A DNA stretch of 64,000 bases from Derxia lacustris (GTDB lineage: Bacteria > Pseudomonadota > Gammaproteobacteria > Burkholderiales > Burkholderiaceae_E), in contig NZ_MUHU01000014.1 in assembly GCF_002105195.1 (NCBI RefSeq), positions 62,001 through 126,000 on the forward strand, written 5' to 3'. Positions 1-8,300 of this stretch are shown in pieces. Under the pieces are notes generated by a model. The model searched no databases. It saw nothing but the letters and a program-made list of their open reading frames with translations, and was not told where the DNA came from. Positions within the stretch are counted from its first letter, which is position 1. The number at the start of each line of letters is the position of its first letter. A program made the translations under genes and the position numbers.

Positions 1-1
1 C

Positions 2-517
2 GATGCCGGCTCGCGCCATGCCGATGCGCTGATGCCGCTGTTCGACGCCATCGCGCGCGAAGCCCAGGTGCATGCGCCCGGGCAGGTGGCCGCCGGCATG
101 GCGCTGATGACCGCGCTGTTCGTGCAGATCGCGCGCATCGGCGCGCTCGCCCCGGCCGACGGCGGCGCGCGCTCGCGCAAGGCGGCGCAGATCGAGCGCT
201 TCCGCGCGCTGGTCGATGCGGGCTTTCGCGAGCGCAAGGGCGTGGACGCCTATGCCACCGCGATGGGCGTGACCGCCGGCCAGCTCACCCGCCTGTGCCG
301 CGAGCTGCTCGGCATGTCGTCGCTCGATGTCATCAACCGCCGCGTGGTGCATGAAGCCCAGCGCGAGCTGATCTACTCGTCGCTCAGCGTCAAGCAGATC
401 GCGGCCCAGCTCGGCTTCGAGGACGAGGCCTACTTCGGCCGCTTCTTCCGCAAGCAGACCGGGCTGCGGCCGACCGAATTCCGCCTGCACGGCCGGCGCC
501 GGCTGGCCGAGGCCTGA
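2..517 (+). CDS. AraC-family transcriptional regulator, C-terminal part
   Basis: The reading frame is open to the left edge, so the start lies outside the window; the first visible ATG (32) is probably internal. The C-terminal 100 residues form the two helix-turn-helix AraC/XylS DNA-binding domain, with the second-helix signature around SVKQIAAQLGFEDEAYFGRF and the usual FRKQTGLRPTEFR ending. The visible N-terminal part would be the end of the sensor domain. AraC proteins of this layout often control aromatic catabolism genes, which fits the neighbouring vanAB, but the target cannot be read from this fragment. It converges on the MarR gene with a 19-base gap. Confidence 0.85.
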   Translation, partial: DAGSRHADALMPLFDAIAREAQVHAPGQVAAGMALMTALFVQIARIGALAPADGGARSRKAAQIERFRALVDAGFRERKGVDAYATAMGVTAGQLTRLCRELLGMSSLDVINRRVVHEAQRELIYSSLSVKQIAAQLGFEDEAYFGRFFRKQTGLRPTEFRLHGRRRLAEA

Positions 518-536
518 CGGCGCGCCGCGCCGGTCG

Positions 537-1031
537 TCATTCGCTCGCGGCCGGCCCGGCTTCGCTGCGCCGCAACGGCGCCCGGCTCTGCTCGTTGTTG
601 AGATGCACGAACTTGCGCAGCAGCCGCAAAAACTCGCGCCGCTCGTCGTCCTCCAGGCTGCCCATCAGCCGCTCCTGCATCTCGTGCACGCCGGGCACCA
701 GCTCGGCCAGCAGCGCGCTGCCCTCGGGCGTGAGCACCAGCCGGCGCTGCCGGCGCGCCAGCAGCTCGCGCACGATCCAGCCCTTGGCTTCGAGCCGCGC
801 CGCGATCTCGGCGGCGGTCGAGGTGTCGAGCGCCACCTCCTGCGCCAGCGTCACCTGATCGATGCCGGGCCGCTCCTGGAGCATGCGCAGGATCGCGTAC
901 TGCACCGGCGTCACGTCGCGCCCGACCGTCTCGTGGAACACCGACACCGCAATCTGCTGCGCGCGCCGGATCAGATGGCCGGGCTGGTCGTAAAGGTCGA
1001 TCGAGAGCGCGTCGGTCGGCTGATCTGACAT
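537..1031 (-). CDS. MarR-family transcriptional regulator
   Basis: A 164-residue protein of normal MarR length. The winged helix-turn-helix spans about residues 45-110, including [14 protein letters not shown] and a recognition helix around [19 protein letters not shown], followed by a basic wing ([12 protein letters not shown]). The ATG at 1031 ([10 protein letters not shown]) is preferred over an upstream in-frame ATG because the family alignment begins there. It is divergent from vanA across 164 bases that contain a near-perfect 20-bp palindrome. By context it probably represses or derepresses vanAB in response to vanillate or a related phenol. This is an inference; other bacteria use GntR- or PadR-type VanR proteins for this job. 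Confidence 0.85.
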   Translation of the reverse strand: MSDQPTDALSIDLYDQPGHLIRRAQQIAVSVFHETVGRDVTPVQYAILRMLQERPGIDQVTLAQEVALDTSTAAEIAARLEAKGWIVRELLARRQRRLVLTPEGSALLAELVPGVHEMQERLMGSLEDDERREFLRLLRKFVHLNNEQSRAPLRRSEAGPAASE

Positions 1032-1155
1032 GGCGAGGGCTGCCGGTGATGGGAAGCCGGCGATTCTGCACCGCAGCAGCGCCGGCCCGCCAAAGCCGCA
1101 TTCCGCCTGCCTCTTCGGGAAATCACCGAGAGCTTCGAGCCGGTCGCGCAAGTCA

Positions 1156-1175
1156 TCATTCCGTGCACTGAATGA
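1156..1175. promoter_or_regulatory. candidate MarR operator palindrome
   Basis: TCATTCCGTGCACTGAATGA reads the same on both strands except for one mismatched pair (positions 7 and 14), with GTGCAC at its centre. It lies between the divergent marR and vanA genes and ends 20 bases before the vanA ATG. Length and symmetry fit a MarR dimer site, but binding is not shown. Confidence 0.5.
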
Positions 1176-1195
1176 CTACCCGGAGAGACGCCGAC

Positions 1196-2248
1196 ATGTT
1201 CCCGATGAACGCCTGGTACGTGGCCTGCACGCCCGCCGAACTGCCCGCCGACAAGCCGCTTGGCCGCACCATCTGCGGCGAGCGCATCGCCTTCTTTCGC
1301 GGGCCCGACGGCAAGGTCGCGGCGGTGGAGGATTTCTGCCCGCATCGCGGCGCGCCGATGTCGCTCGGCAAGGTCTGCGGCGGCCGGCTGCAATGCGGCT
1401 ATCACGGTCTGGAAATGGGCTGCGACGGCCGCACCGTGGCCATGCCCGGCCAGCGGGTGCGCGGCTTTCCGGCGGTGCGCAGCTTTGCGGTCGAGGAGCG
1501 CTACGGCTTCATCTGGATCTGGCCCGGCGACGCGGCACTGGCCGACCCGGAAACCATCCACCGCCTGCCCTGGGCCGACCGGCCCGACTGGGCCTATGGC
1601 GGCGGCATCTACAACGTGCAGTGCGACTACCGGCTGATGATCGACAACCTGATGGACCTCACGCACGAGACCTATGTGCACGCCACCAGCATCGGCCAGA
1701 AGGAGATCGACGAGGCCGCGCCGGCCACACGCGTCGACGGCAATCTGGTCGTCACCGAGCGCGACATGCATGGCGTGATGCCGCCGCCGTTCTGGCAGGC
1801 CGCGCTGCGCGCCAACGGCCTGCGCGACGACATCCCGGTCGACCGCTGGCAGAAGTGCCGCTTCTTTCCGCCCAGCCATGTGCTGATCGACGTGGGCGTG
1901 GCGCATGCCGGCAAGGGCGGCTTCGACGCGCCGGCCGAGGTCAAGGCCGACGGCATCGTGGTCGACTTCATCACGCCCGAGACCGCCACCTCGCACTGGT
2001 ACTTCTGGGGCCTGGCGCGCCACTTCCAGGCCGGCGACGCGGCACTCACCGACAGCATCCGGCAGAACCAGGGCGCGATCTTTGCCGAGGACTTGCAGAT
2101 GCTCGAATCGCAGCAGCGCAACCTGCTGGCCTGGCCCGAGCGCGCGCTGCTCAAGCTCAACATCGACGCCGGCGGCGTGCAGGCGCGCCGCGTGCTCGAC
2201 CGCATGCTGGCCGACGAGGCGGCCGCCCGCGCCGGAGTGCCGGCATGA
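1196..2248 (+). CDS. vanA: vanillate O-demethylase oxygenase subunit (Rieske)
   Basis: A 350-residue terminal oxygenase that removes the methyl group of vanillate as formaldehyde, giving protocatechuate; electrons come from the VanB partner. The Rieske [2Fe-2S] ligands are C48-P-H50 and C67-x2-H70. The mononuclear iron region is recognisable as [12 protein letters not shown]. Length matches VanA. The ATG at 1196 ([10 protein letters not shown]) is chosen because GGAGAG lies eight bases upstream; an earlier in-frame ATG at 1172 has no such site. The stop overlaps the vanB start as ATGA. Related aromatic-ether demethylases have the same architecture, so a different methoxylated substrate is possible. 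Confidence 0.88.
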   Translation: MFPMNAWYVACTPAELPADKPLGRTICGERIAFFRGPDGKVAAVEDFCPHRGAPMSLGKVCGGRLQCGYHGLEMGCDGRTVAMPGQRVRGFPAVRSFAVEERYGFIWIWPGDAALADPETIHRLPWADRPDWAYGGGIYNVQCDYRLMIDNLMDLTHETYVHATSIGQKEIDEAAPATRVDGNLVVTERDMHGVMPPPFWQAALRANGLRDDIPVDRWQKCRFFPPSHVLIDVGVAHAGKGGFDAPAEVKADGIVVDFITPETATSHWYFWGLARHFQAGDAALTDSIRQNQGAIFAEDLQMLESQQRNLLAWPERALLKLNIDAGGVQARRVLDRMLADEAAARAGVPA

Positions 2249-3204
2249 CGACGCTCACGGTGCGCGTGGCACGCAGGCGCAGCGAGGCGGCCGACATCTG
2301 CTCCTTCGAGCTGCTGCCGGCGGCCGGCGCCAGCCTCCCGCCCTTCGAGGCCGGCGCGCACATCGACGTGCATCTGCCCAATGGCCTGGTGCGCCAGTAC
2401 TCGCTGTGCAACCCGCCCGGCGAGACCCACCGCTACCTGATCGGCGTGCTGCGCGATCCTGCCTCGCGCGGCGGCTCGCAGGCGCTGCATGAGCTCGTGG
2501 CCGAAGGCGCGACGCTCACCATCGGCGCGCCGCGCAACCACTTCCCGCTCGCTGCCGGCGCGGCGCGCAGCCTGCTGCTGGCCGGCGGCATCGGCGTCAC
2601 GCCGATCCTGGCCATGGCCGAGGCGCTGACGCAGCGCGGCGCCGACTTCCGCATGCACTACTTCGGCCGCTCGCTCGAACGCATGGCCTTCCGCGAACGC
2701 ATCGCCGCCGCGCCCTTCGCCGCGCGGGTGGCGCTGCATGCCGACGACGGCCCGCCCGAGCAGCGCGCCGACCTCGCCGAACTGCTCGCCGGGCCCGATG
2801 CCGGCACGCATCTCTACGTCTGCGGCCCGCGCGGCTTCATGGATGCGGTGCTCGGCACGGCGCGCGCCGCCGGCTGGCCCGAGGACCGGCTGCACTACGA
2901 ATTCTTTGGTGCCGAGGTGGCCGCGCAGGCAGGCGACCGGGCGTTCGAAGTGGAACTCGCGCGCAGCGGCCGCGTGGTCACGGTGCCGGCCGACCGGACC
3001 GTGGCCCAGGCGCTCGGCGCAGCCGGCATCGAGGTGATGCTGTCCTGCGAACAGGGCGTGTGCGGCACCTGCCTGACGCGCGTGCTGGCCGGCGAGCCCG
3101 ATCACCGCGACCTCTATCTGACGGACGAGGAACACGCGATGAACGACCAGTTCACGCCCTGCTGCTCGCGCGCCCGCAGCGCCCGGCTCGTCATCGATCT
3201 CTGA
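2245..3204 (+). CDS. vanB: vanillate O-demethylase reductase subunit
   Basis: A 319-residue class IA-type oxygenase reductase that passes electrons from NAD(P)H to VanA. In order it has a flavin-binding beta barrel with RQYSLCNPP, a nucleotide-binding domain with [14 protein letters not shown] and [12 protein letters not shown], and a C-terminal plant-type [2Fe-2S] ferredoxin with ligands C268, C273, C276 and C306 (CX4CX2CX29C). The start overlaps the vanA stop by four bases, indicating translational coupling. All cofactor motifs are intact. Together with vanA it feeds protocatechuate, linking to the PcaR-like regulator downstream. Confidence 0.9.
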   Translation: MTTLTVRVARRRSEAADICSFELLPAAGASLPPFEAGAHIDVHLPNGLVRQYSLCNPPGETHRYLIGVLRDPASRGGSQALHELVAEGATLTIGAPRNHFPLAAGAARSLLLAGGIGVTPILAMAEALTQRGADFRMHYFGRSLERMAFRERIAAAPFAARVALHADDGPPEQRADLAELLAGPDAGTHLYVCGPRGFMDAVLGTARAAGWPEDRLHYEFFGAEVAAQAGDRAFEVELARSGRVVTVPADRTVAQALGAAGIEVMLSCEQGVCGTCLTRVLAGEPDHRDLYLTDEEHAMNDQFTPCCSRARSARLVIDL

Positions 3205-3301
3205 ACGCCGCGCCGCCGGTCGGAACAGGCCCGCGCCCAACCGGGCCAATGCGCCCGGACGCGCGCTGATCGCGCATCATGCGGCCTCGATTCCGCGCGG
3301 T

Positions 3302-3331
3302 GGCGGCGCCGGCAGTTGGGCCGGCGCCGCC
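3302..3331. repeat. strong GC hairpin between vanB and an iclR gene
   Basis: A perfect 12-bp inverted repeat, left arm GGCGGCGCCGGC and right arm GCCGGCGCCGCC, separated by AGTTGG. It sits 97 bases after the vanB stop and 23 bases before the regulator ATG at 3355. There is no T-run, so it may be a weak terminator for vanAB or a structure in the regulator's 5' leader. Confidence 0.5.
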
Positions 3332-3354
3332 GCCCTGCCCGTTCCTGCCCACCG

Positions 3355-4119
3355 ATGCCCACCGACCTCAACAAGCGCGACTGGATCGCCGGCCTCGAAT
3401 ACGGCCTCGCCGTCATCACCGCCTTCGACCACGCCAATCCGCGCCTCACCGCCACCCAGGCCGCCGAGCGCGCCGGCCTCACCCGCACCGCCGCGCGGCG
3501 CTATCTGCTCACGCTCGTGCATCTGGGCTATGCGGCCAGCGACGGCAAGCTGTTCTGGCTCACGCCGCGCGTGCTGCGGCTGGGCTGGAGCTATCTGGAA
3601 TCGGCCCGGCTGCCGCGCACCGTCCAGCCCTATCTGCAACGCATCACCGGGCTGGTCGGCGAGGCCGCCTATTGCGCCGTGCTCGACGGCGACGATGTGG
3701 TCTACGTGGCGCGCAACGGCGTGAACCGGGTGCAGAACGTGGGCTTCGTGCTCGGCGCGCGGGTGCCGGCGTCGGTATCGTCGGCCGGCATCGCGATGCT
3801 CTCGACCCAGTCGTCCGAGCAGGTCGACGCCTGGCTCGCGCGCCAGACCTTCCACCCGTTCACGCCCTTCACCATGATCGACCGGACCAGCGTGCGCCAG
3901 GCCATCGACCGCGCGCGCGTGACCGGCTATGCCCTGCTCGAACAGCAGATGGAGCAGAACGTGCGCGGCATCGCGGTATCGCTGCGCAACCGCGTCGGCG
4001 AGGTGGTCGGCGCGCTCAGCGTGAGTCTGGTGATGAGCAAGGAGAGCACCGAACAGACCGTGGAACGGGTGCTGCCGATCCTGCTCGAAGGCGCGCATTC
4101 GCTGCTCAACGCCATCTGA
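3355..4119 (+). CDS. IclR-family regulator, PcaR/PcaU/PobR type
   Basis: A 254-residue IclR protein. The N-terminal winged helix (about 15-75) contains TATQAAERAGLTRTAARRYLLTLVHLGY, and the C-terminal effector domain runs from about 85 to the end. The opening RDWIAGLEYGLAVITAFD and the TRTAARRYLLTL helix resemble the PcaR/PcaU/PobR branch, which regulates protocatechuate or 4-hydroxybenzoate genes. The ATG at 3355 (MPTDLNKRD) is chosen over one at 3316 because the earlier segment is a non-conserved Arg/Pro-rich shadow lying within the hairpin. Context next to vanAB supports a role in the protocatechuate branch; no pca genes lie in the window. Confidence 0.82.
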   Translation: MPTDLNKRDWIAGLEYGLAVITAFDHANPRLTATQAAERAGLTRTAARRYLLTLVHLGYAASDGKLFWLTPRVLRLGWSYLESARLPRTVQPYLQRITGLVGEAAYCAVLDGDDVVYVARNGVNRVQNVGFVLGARVPASVSSAGIAMLSTQSSEQVDAWLARQTFHPFTPFTMIDRTSVRQAIDRARVTGYALLEQQMEQNVRGIAVSLRNRVGEVVGALSVSLVMSKESTEQTVERVLPILLEGAHSLLNAI

Positions 4120-4146
4120 GCGTCGTTTCAAGACTTGCGTCAATTC

Positions 4147-4161
4147 TGGAACTGAGTTCCT
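4147..4161. promoter_or_regulatory. IclR-type operator upstream of the iclR gene at 4193
   Basis: TGGAACTGAGTTCCT contains the perfect inverted repeat GGAAC-TGA-GTTCC. It fits the TGGAA-N5-TTCCA pattern known for IclR-family sites and matches the sequence at 29473-29487 upstream of the paralogous regulator. It lies 32 bases before the ATG, consistent with autoregulation. Confidence 0.55.
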
Positions 4162-4192
4162 ATATCGAACGAGATCATGTCGATACAGGAGC

Positions 4193-5032
4193 ATGCAGAT
4201 GGCCAGTCAGACCCAACTCGGGCGCGCCTTCGGGATCGTCGAACTGCTGTCGACCGAAGGCGCCGGCCTGCCCTTGCAGGACATCGCCGACCGGCTCGAC
4301 ATTCCCAAGAGCGCGACCCACCGCCTGCTCGCCGAGCTGGCCGAGCTCGGCCATGTGCGGCAGGACGCCGCCAGCCTGCGCTACTACCTGAGCACCCGCC
4401 TCGTCACGCTGGCCTTCAACCTGCTGGCCGCCAGCGGCGTGGTCGATGTGGCCCAGCCCATCCTCGACCGGCTGGCCGCCAGCACCGGCGAGCTGGCGCG
4501 ACTGGGCGTGACCGACGGCGACCGTCAGGTATGGGTGGCCAAGGCGCAAGGCGCGCGCGGCGGCCTGCGCTACGACCCCGACATGGGCCAGGTCGCGCCG
4601 CTCACCAGCACCGCCACCGGCCATGCCTGGCTCGCCACCATGAGCGACGAGGATGCGCTGATGCTGGTCGCGCGCCAGGGCTTCAACCAGGCGCCCGACA
4701 TCGGCCCCAACGCACCGCGAACCATCGAGCAGCTGCTTGAGCGGCTGCGGCTCGCGCGCACGCTCGGCTATGCCACGGTCAGCGACTGCTCCACGCTGGG
4801 CCTGGCCGCGCTGACGGTCGCGGTGCGCCATCCCAACACCCAGGCCGTGCTCGGCACGCTGAGCGTGGCCGGCCCGACCGCCCGGCTCGATGCCGAGCGC
4901 ATGCAGCGCATCGCGCCCGAGGTCATCAACGCCGCGCGCGAGATCGGGCTGGCCAGCCTGTCGTCCGACTACTTCAAGCGGCTCGACGTGCAACTGCCCG
5001 CGCCACCGCTGCCGAGCCTGCTGCGCGCCTGA
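4193..5032 (+). CDS. IclR-family transcriptional regulator (paralogue of 29574)
   Basis: A 279-residue IclR regulator with a winged helix at about 10-70 (LPLQDIADRLDIPKSATHRLLAELAELGHVRQ) and an effector domain with GLRYDPDMG. The same GLRYDPDMG and QGF segments recur in the regulator at 29574, so the two are clear paralogues. ATGs at 4193 and 4199 are both possible; the second (MASQTQ) gives a more usual N-terminus. A GGAAC/GTTCC palindrome lies upstream. The gene precedes a NIPSNAP, TIM-barrel and FAD dehydrogenase run, which is the likely target. The effector is unknown; aromatic or shikimate-like acids are plausible. Confidence 0.85.
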   Translation: MQMASQTQLGRAFGIVELLSTEGAGLPLQDIADRLDIPKSATHRLLAELAELGHVRQDAASLRYYLSTRLVTLAFNLLAASGVVDVAQPILDRLAASTGELARLGVTDGDRQVWVAKAQGARGGLRYDPDMGQVAPLTSTATGHAWLATMSDEDALMLVARQGFNQAPDIGPNAPRTIEQLLERLRLARTLGYATVSDCSTLGLAALTVAVRHPNTQAVLGTLSVAGPTARLDAERMQRIAPEVINAAREIGLASLSSDYFKRLDVQLPAPPLPSLLRA

Positions 5033-5071
5033 GCGCGGCGCTCCCGCCTTCCGTCACCAACGCCCGTCCCG

Positions 5072-5116
5072 CCGCAGGCCGCCCGGCCTGCGGATCGGGG
5101 CCGTGCGCCCGTTTTT
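5072..5116 (+). terminator. candidate terminator after the iclR gene
   Basis: A perfect 9-bp stem, CCGCAGGCC and GGCCTGCGG, with a GCCC loop (5072-5093) lies 40 bases after the iclR stop. A T-run (GTTTTTTCC) follows at about 5110-5116. The gap between stem and T-run is longer than in a classic intrinsic terminator, so the call is moderate. Confidence 0.45.
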
Positions 5117-5136
5117 TCCTCTCACTCCTGCCGCTC

Positions 5137-5748
5137 ATGAGCATCTACGACCTCACCACCCTCACCGTCCGCGTCGCCACCCAAGGCAAGGCGCTGCCGG
5201 CCATCGAAGAACATCTCAAGACCGCCGGCGGCGAGCTGCTCGGCGTGTGGAATGCCGACATCGGCGCGCTGAACCAGATCCTGATCTTTCGCCGCTTCGA
5301 CGATGCCAATGCGCTGGTCGAGGCGCGCCAGCGCCTGCTCGCCGCGCCCGATCCGCTCGGCTGCGCCGACTGGCTCGAAAAGCTGGAAACCGGAACCTAC
5401 GTGCGCTTCCCGTGGCTGCCCGAAGTGGAGACCGGCGCGCGCGGCCCGGTCTACGAGCTGCGCAGCTACGGCATCAAGTACGGCGCGCTCGGCGCCACCA
5501 TCGACGCCTGGGAACAGGCGATGCCGGCGCGCGGCGCGCTGTCGCCGCTGGTGGGCGCCTTCTACGCGCTCGACGGCGAATCGCCGCGCTTCCTCAACAT
5601 CTGGCCGTACAAGAGCGTCGACGAGCGCAGCCGCATCCGCGCCGAAGCCGTCGCCAGCGGCGTCTGGCCGCCGGTTGGCGGGCCGGCCAATCTCACGCAC
5701 ATGACTTCCACCATCGGCCTGCCGGCCGCGTTTTCGCCGCTGCGCTGA
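5137..5748 (+). CDS. NIPSNAP-family protein
   Basis: A 203-residue protein made of two ferredoxin-like NIPSNAP repeats. The first is MSIYDLTTLTVRV..., and the second begins at about residue 107 with VYELRSYGIKYG; the paired LNQILIFRRFDD and FLNIWPYKSVDERSRIRAEA segments are typical. NIPSNAP proteins are small alpha-beta barrel proteins of poorly defined biochemistry, common beside aromatic or sesquiterpene catabolic genes. No signal peptide is seen. It sits nine bases before the ribosome site of the TIM-barrel gene, implying one operon. No clear Shine-Dalgarno precedes its own ATG. Confidence 0.8.
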   Translation: MSIYDLTTLTVRVATQGKALPAIEEHLKTAGGELLGVWNADIGALNQILIFRRFDDANALVEARQRLLAAPDPLGCADWLEKLETGTYVRFPWLPEVETGARGPVYELRSYGIKYGALGATIDAWEQAMPARGALSPLVGAFYALDGESPRFLNIWPYKSVDERSRIRAEAVASGVWPPVGGPANLTHMTSTIGLPAAFSPLR

Positions 5749-5763
5749 GAAGGAGCATTGGCA

Positions 5764-6594
5764 ATGAAGCTTCCGCTCTCCCTCGCCGCGCTGACCGTGC
5801 TCGAACTCGATCCGGTCGCGATGATCCGCTGCGCCGCCGACGCCGGTTATGCCCACATCGGCCTGCGACTGGTGCCGGCCACGCCGACCGAGCCGGCCCA
5901 CGACACCGTCGGCGACACGCCCACCGTGCGCGAGATGAAGCGCGTGCTGGCCGATACCGGCATCACCACCTCCGACATCGAAATCCTGCGGCTCAAGCCC
6001 GAGACGGTGGTCGCCGACTTCGAGCCGGTGTTCGCGACCGGCGCCGAACTCGGCGCGCGCTTCGCGCTCATCGCCGGCAACGATCCGGACGAGGCGCGGC
6101 TCACCGCCAACCTCGCCGCCACCTGCGAGCTGGCCCGGCGCTACGGCATCCGGCCGCACCTTGAGCCGATGCCCTGGACCGATTGCAGGGACTTCGTGCA
6201 GGGCCTGCGCATCGTCGAGGCCACCGGCATGCCCGAGGCCGGGCTGCTGATCGATCCGATCCATTTCGACCGCGCGCTCAACACCGCCGACCAGATCGCG
6301 CTCGCATCGCCGGCGCGCCTCGGCTATGTGCAGTTCTGCGACGCGCCCGCGAAGCGGCCCGAGACGCTCGAAGAGCTGCTGTTCCAGGGCCGCGCCGAAC
6401 GGCTGCCGCCCGGCGAAGGCGGCATCGATCTGGTCGGCATCCTGCGTGCCGTCGGCGAGGCGCCGAGCGCGCTGAGCGTCGAGATTCCGCAGCAGGCGCT
6501 GGCCCGGACCGTCGGCGCGGTCGAGCGCGCGACGCGGCTGCGCATCGCGACCGAGCGGATGCTGGCCGGCATCGATCTGAAGGCCGCCGCATGA
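5764..6594 (+). CDS. TIM-barrel sugar phosphate isomerase/epimerase-like protein
   Basis: A 276-residue AP-endonuclease-2-type TIM barrel. Candidate metal ligands occur in the expected order: Glu in HLEPMPW, Asp in LLIDPIHFDR, the Gln/Asp strand VQFCDAP and Glu in LSVEIPQQ. The family includes xylose isomerase-like enzymes, myo-inosose dehydratases and 3-dehydroshikimate dehydratases, so the exact reaction is open. The ATG at 5764 is chosen because AGAAGGAG ends eight bases before it; a TTG six bases earlier is in frame but unneeded. The stop overlaps the next ATG, so it is coupled to the FAD dehydrogenase and probably acts on the same small molecule. Confidence 0.8.
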   Translation: MKLPLSLAALTVLELDPVAMIRCAADAGYAHIGLRLVPATPTEPAHDTVGDTPTVREMKRVLADTGITTSDIEILRLKPETVVADFEPVFATGAELGARFALIAGNDPDEARLTANLAATCELARRYGIRPHLEPMPWTDCRDFVQGLRIVEATGMPEAGLLIDPIHFDRALNTADQIALASPARLGYVQFCDAPAKRPETLEELLFQGRAERLPPGEGGIDLVGILRAVGEAPSALSVEIPQQALARTVGAVERATRLRIATERMLAGIDLKAAA

Positions 6595-8300
6595 GCCCGC
6601 CGCAAACCCTCGACTGCGATCTGCTCGTCGTCGGCTCGGGCGCGGCCGGTCTGTCGGCGGCCGTCACCGCCGCATGGCACGGGCTGAAGGTGATCGTCGT
6701 CGAGAAGGACGCCAGGCTCGGCGGCGCGACCGCCTGGTCGGGCGGCTGGATGTGGGTGCCGGGCAATCCGCTGGCAAAACGCGCCGGCATCGACGAAGAC
6801 CCGCAGCAGCCGCGCACCTATCTGCGCCATGAACTCGGCGAGCGCTACGACCCCGAGCGCATCGACGCCTTCCTCGACAACTGCGGCCCGATGGTCGCGT
6901 TCTTCGAGCGCAATACCGAGCTGCAATTCGCCGACGGCAACGGCATTCCCGACGTGCACGGCAACACGCCCGGCGCCGGCATACAGGGCCATCAGGTGAT
7001 CGCCGCGCCCTACAACGCGCGCGAGCTCGGCCCGCTGCTGCACCGGCTGCGCCCGACCATGCGCGAGACCTCGTTCATGGGCATGCCGATCATGGCCGGC
7101 GCCGATCTCACCGCCTTTCTCACGATGACGCGCTCGTTCAAGTCGTTCGCGCATGTGGTCGGGCGCTTCGTGCGCCATCTGCGCGATCTGGCGCTGCATG
7201 GCCGCGCGATGCATCTGGTCAACGGCGTGGCGCTGGTCGGCCGGCTCGCGAAATCGGCCGACAAGCTCGGCGTGCGCTTCATTGAATCGGCGCCGGCCGA
7301 GCGGCTGCTGTTCGGCGCCGCGGGCGCGGTGACCGGCGCGGTCGTCGCCGGCGCCCACGGCCCGATCCAGATCCGCGCGGCGCGCGGCGTGGTGCTGGCG
7401 GCCGGCGGCTTTCCCAACGACATCGCACGACGGCGCACGCTGTTCCCGCGCACGCCGAGCGGCCGCGAGCATCTGGCGCTGCCGCCGGAAAGCTGCTCGG
7501 GCGACGGCATCGGCCTGGGTGAATCGGCCGGCGGCCGGCTCGCCACCGATCTGGCCTCGCCGGTGGCCTGGGCGCCGGTCTCGCTGGTGCGGCATGCCGA
7601 CGGCAGCAGCGGCCATTTCCCGCACATCATCGACCGCGCCAAGCCCGGGATCATCGGCGTGCTGTCCAACGGCCGGCGCTTCGTCAACGAGGCCGACGGC
7701 TATTACGACTACACGGCGGCGATGGTGGCGGCCGCGCCGGCGGGCGAGGAAGTCGCGTCCTGGCTCATCTGCGATCACCGCTTCCAGCGCCGTTACGGGC
7801 TCGGCCATTCGCGGCCGTTTCCGGTGCCGGTCCAGCCCTTCGTGCACAGCGGCTATCTGCAACGCGCGGCGTCCATCACCGCGCTGGCCGAGCGCTGCGG
7901 CATCGATCCGGACGGGCTGGCGCGCACGGTGCGCGAGTTCAACGCGCATGCGCGCCACGGCAGCGATCCGCAATTCGGTCGCGGCTCCACGCCCTACAAC
8001 CGCAAGCAGGGCGATGCGCTGCACGCCGGCCCCAATCCCTGCGTCGCGCCGATCGAGCACGGGCCGTTCTATGCGGTGAAAGTGCGGCCCGGCTGCTTCG
8101 GCACCTTTGCCGGGCTCAGGACCAACGGCGCGGCCCAGGTGCTCGACGAGCGCGGCCAGCCGATTGCCGGGCTCTACGCGGCCGGCACCGACATGGCCAG
8201 CGTGATGGGCGGCTTCTATCCGTCGGGCGGCATCAACCTCGGGCCGGCGATGACCTTTGGCTATGTGGCCGCGCGGCATGCGGCCGGGGTCGCGGGCTAG
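6591..8300 (+). CDS. FAD-dependent dehydrogenase (3-ketosteroid dehydrogenase/fumarate reductase fold)
   Basis: A 569-residue flavoprotein. The N-terminal dinucleotide fold has VVGSGAAGLSAAV with G15-x-G17-x2-G20, followed by VVEKDARLGG and TAWSGGWMW. The C-terminal FAD contact is GLYAAGTDMASVMGGFYPSGG. The fold is that of FAD_binding_2 proteins such as 3-oxosteroid 1-dehydrogenase and soluble fumarate reductase. It is a close paralogue of the protein at 30381, sharing long stretches such as GVVLA-GGFP and NGRRFVNEAD. Its ATG overlaps the TIM-barrel stop. Steroid genes are absent, so a quinate- or shikimate-type cyclic substrate is an equally good guess. The stop shares CTAG with the convergent tonB stop. 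Confidence 0.85.
   Translation: MSPPQTLDCDLLVVGSGAAGLSAAVTAAWHGLKVIVVEKDARLGGATAWSGGWMWVPGNPLAKRAGIDEDPQQPRTYLRHELGERYDPERIDAFLDNCGPMVAFFERNTELQFADGNGIPDVHGNTPGAGIQGHQVIAAPYNARELGPLLHRLRPTMRETSFMGMPIMAGADLTAFLTMTRSFKSFAHVVGRFVRHLRDLALHGRAMHLVNGVALVGRLAKSADKLGVRFIESAPAERLLFGAAGAVTGAVVAGAHGPIQIRAARGVVLAAGGFPNDIARRRTLFPRTPSGREHLALPPESCSGDGIGLGESAGGRLATDLASPVAWAPVSLVRHADGSSGHFPHIIDRAKPGIIGVLSNGRRFVNEADGYYDYTAAMVAAAPAGEEVASWLICDHRFQRRYGLGHSRPFPVPVQPFVHSGYLQRAASITALAERCGIDPDGLARTVREFNAHARHGSDPQFGRGSTPYNRKQGDALHAGPNPCVAPIEHGPFYAVKVRPGCFGTFAGLRTNGAAQVLDERGQPIAGLYAAGTDMASVMGGFYPSGGINLGPAMTFGYVAARHAAGVAG

Noticed and set aside
1672..3249. Long minus-strand open frame across vanAB, and similar antisense frames across nearly every gene
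   Set aside because: Shadow frames caused by high GC at third codon positions; the plus-strand genes have full family motifs.
8297..8300. CTAG shared as stop codon by the convergent FAD dehydrogenase and tonB
   Set aside because: A tidy overlap but common in compact genomes; no functional meaning inferred.
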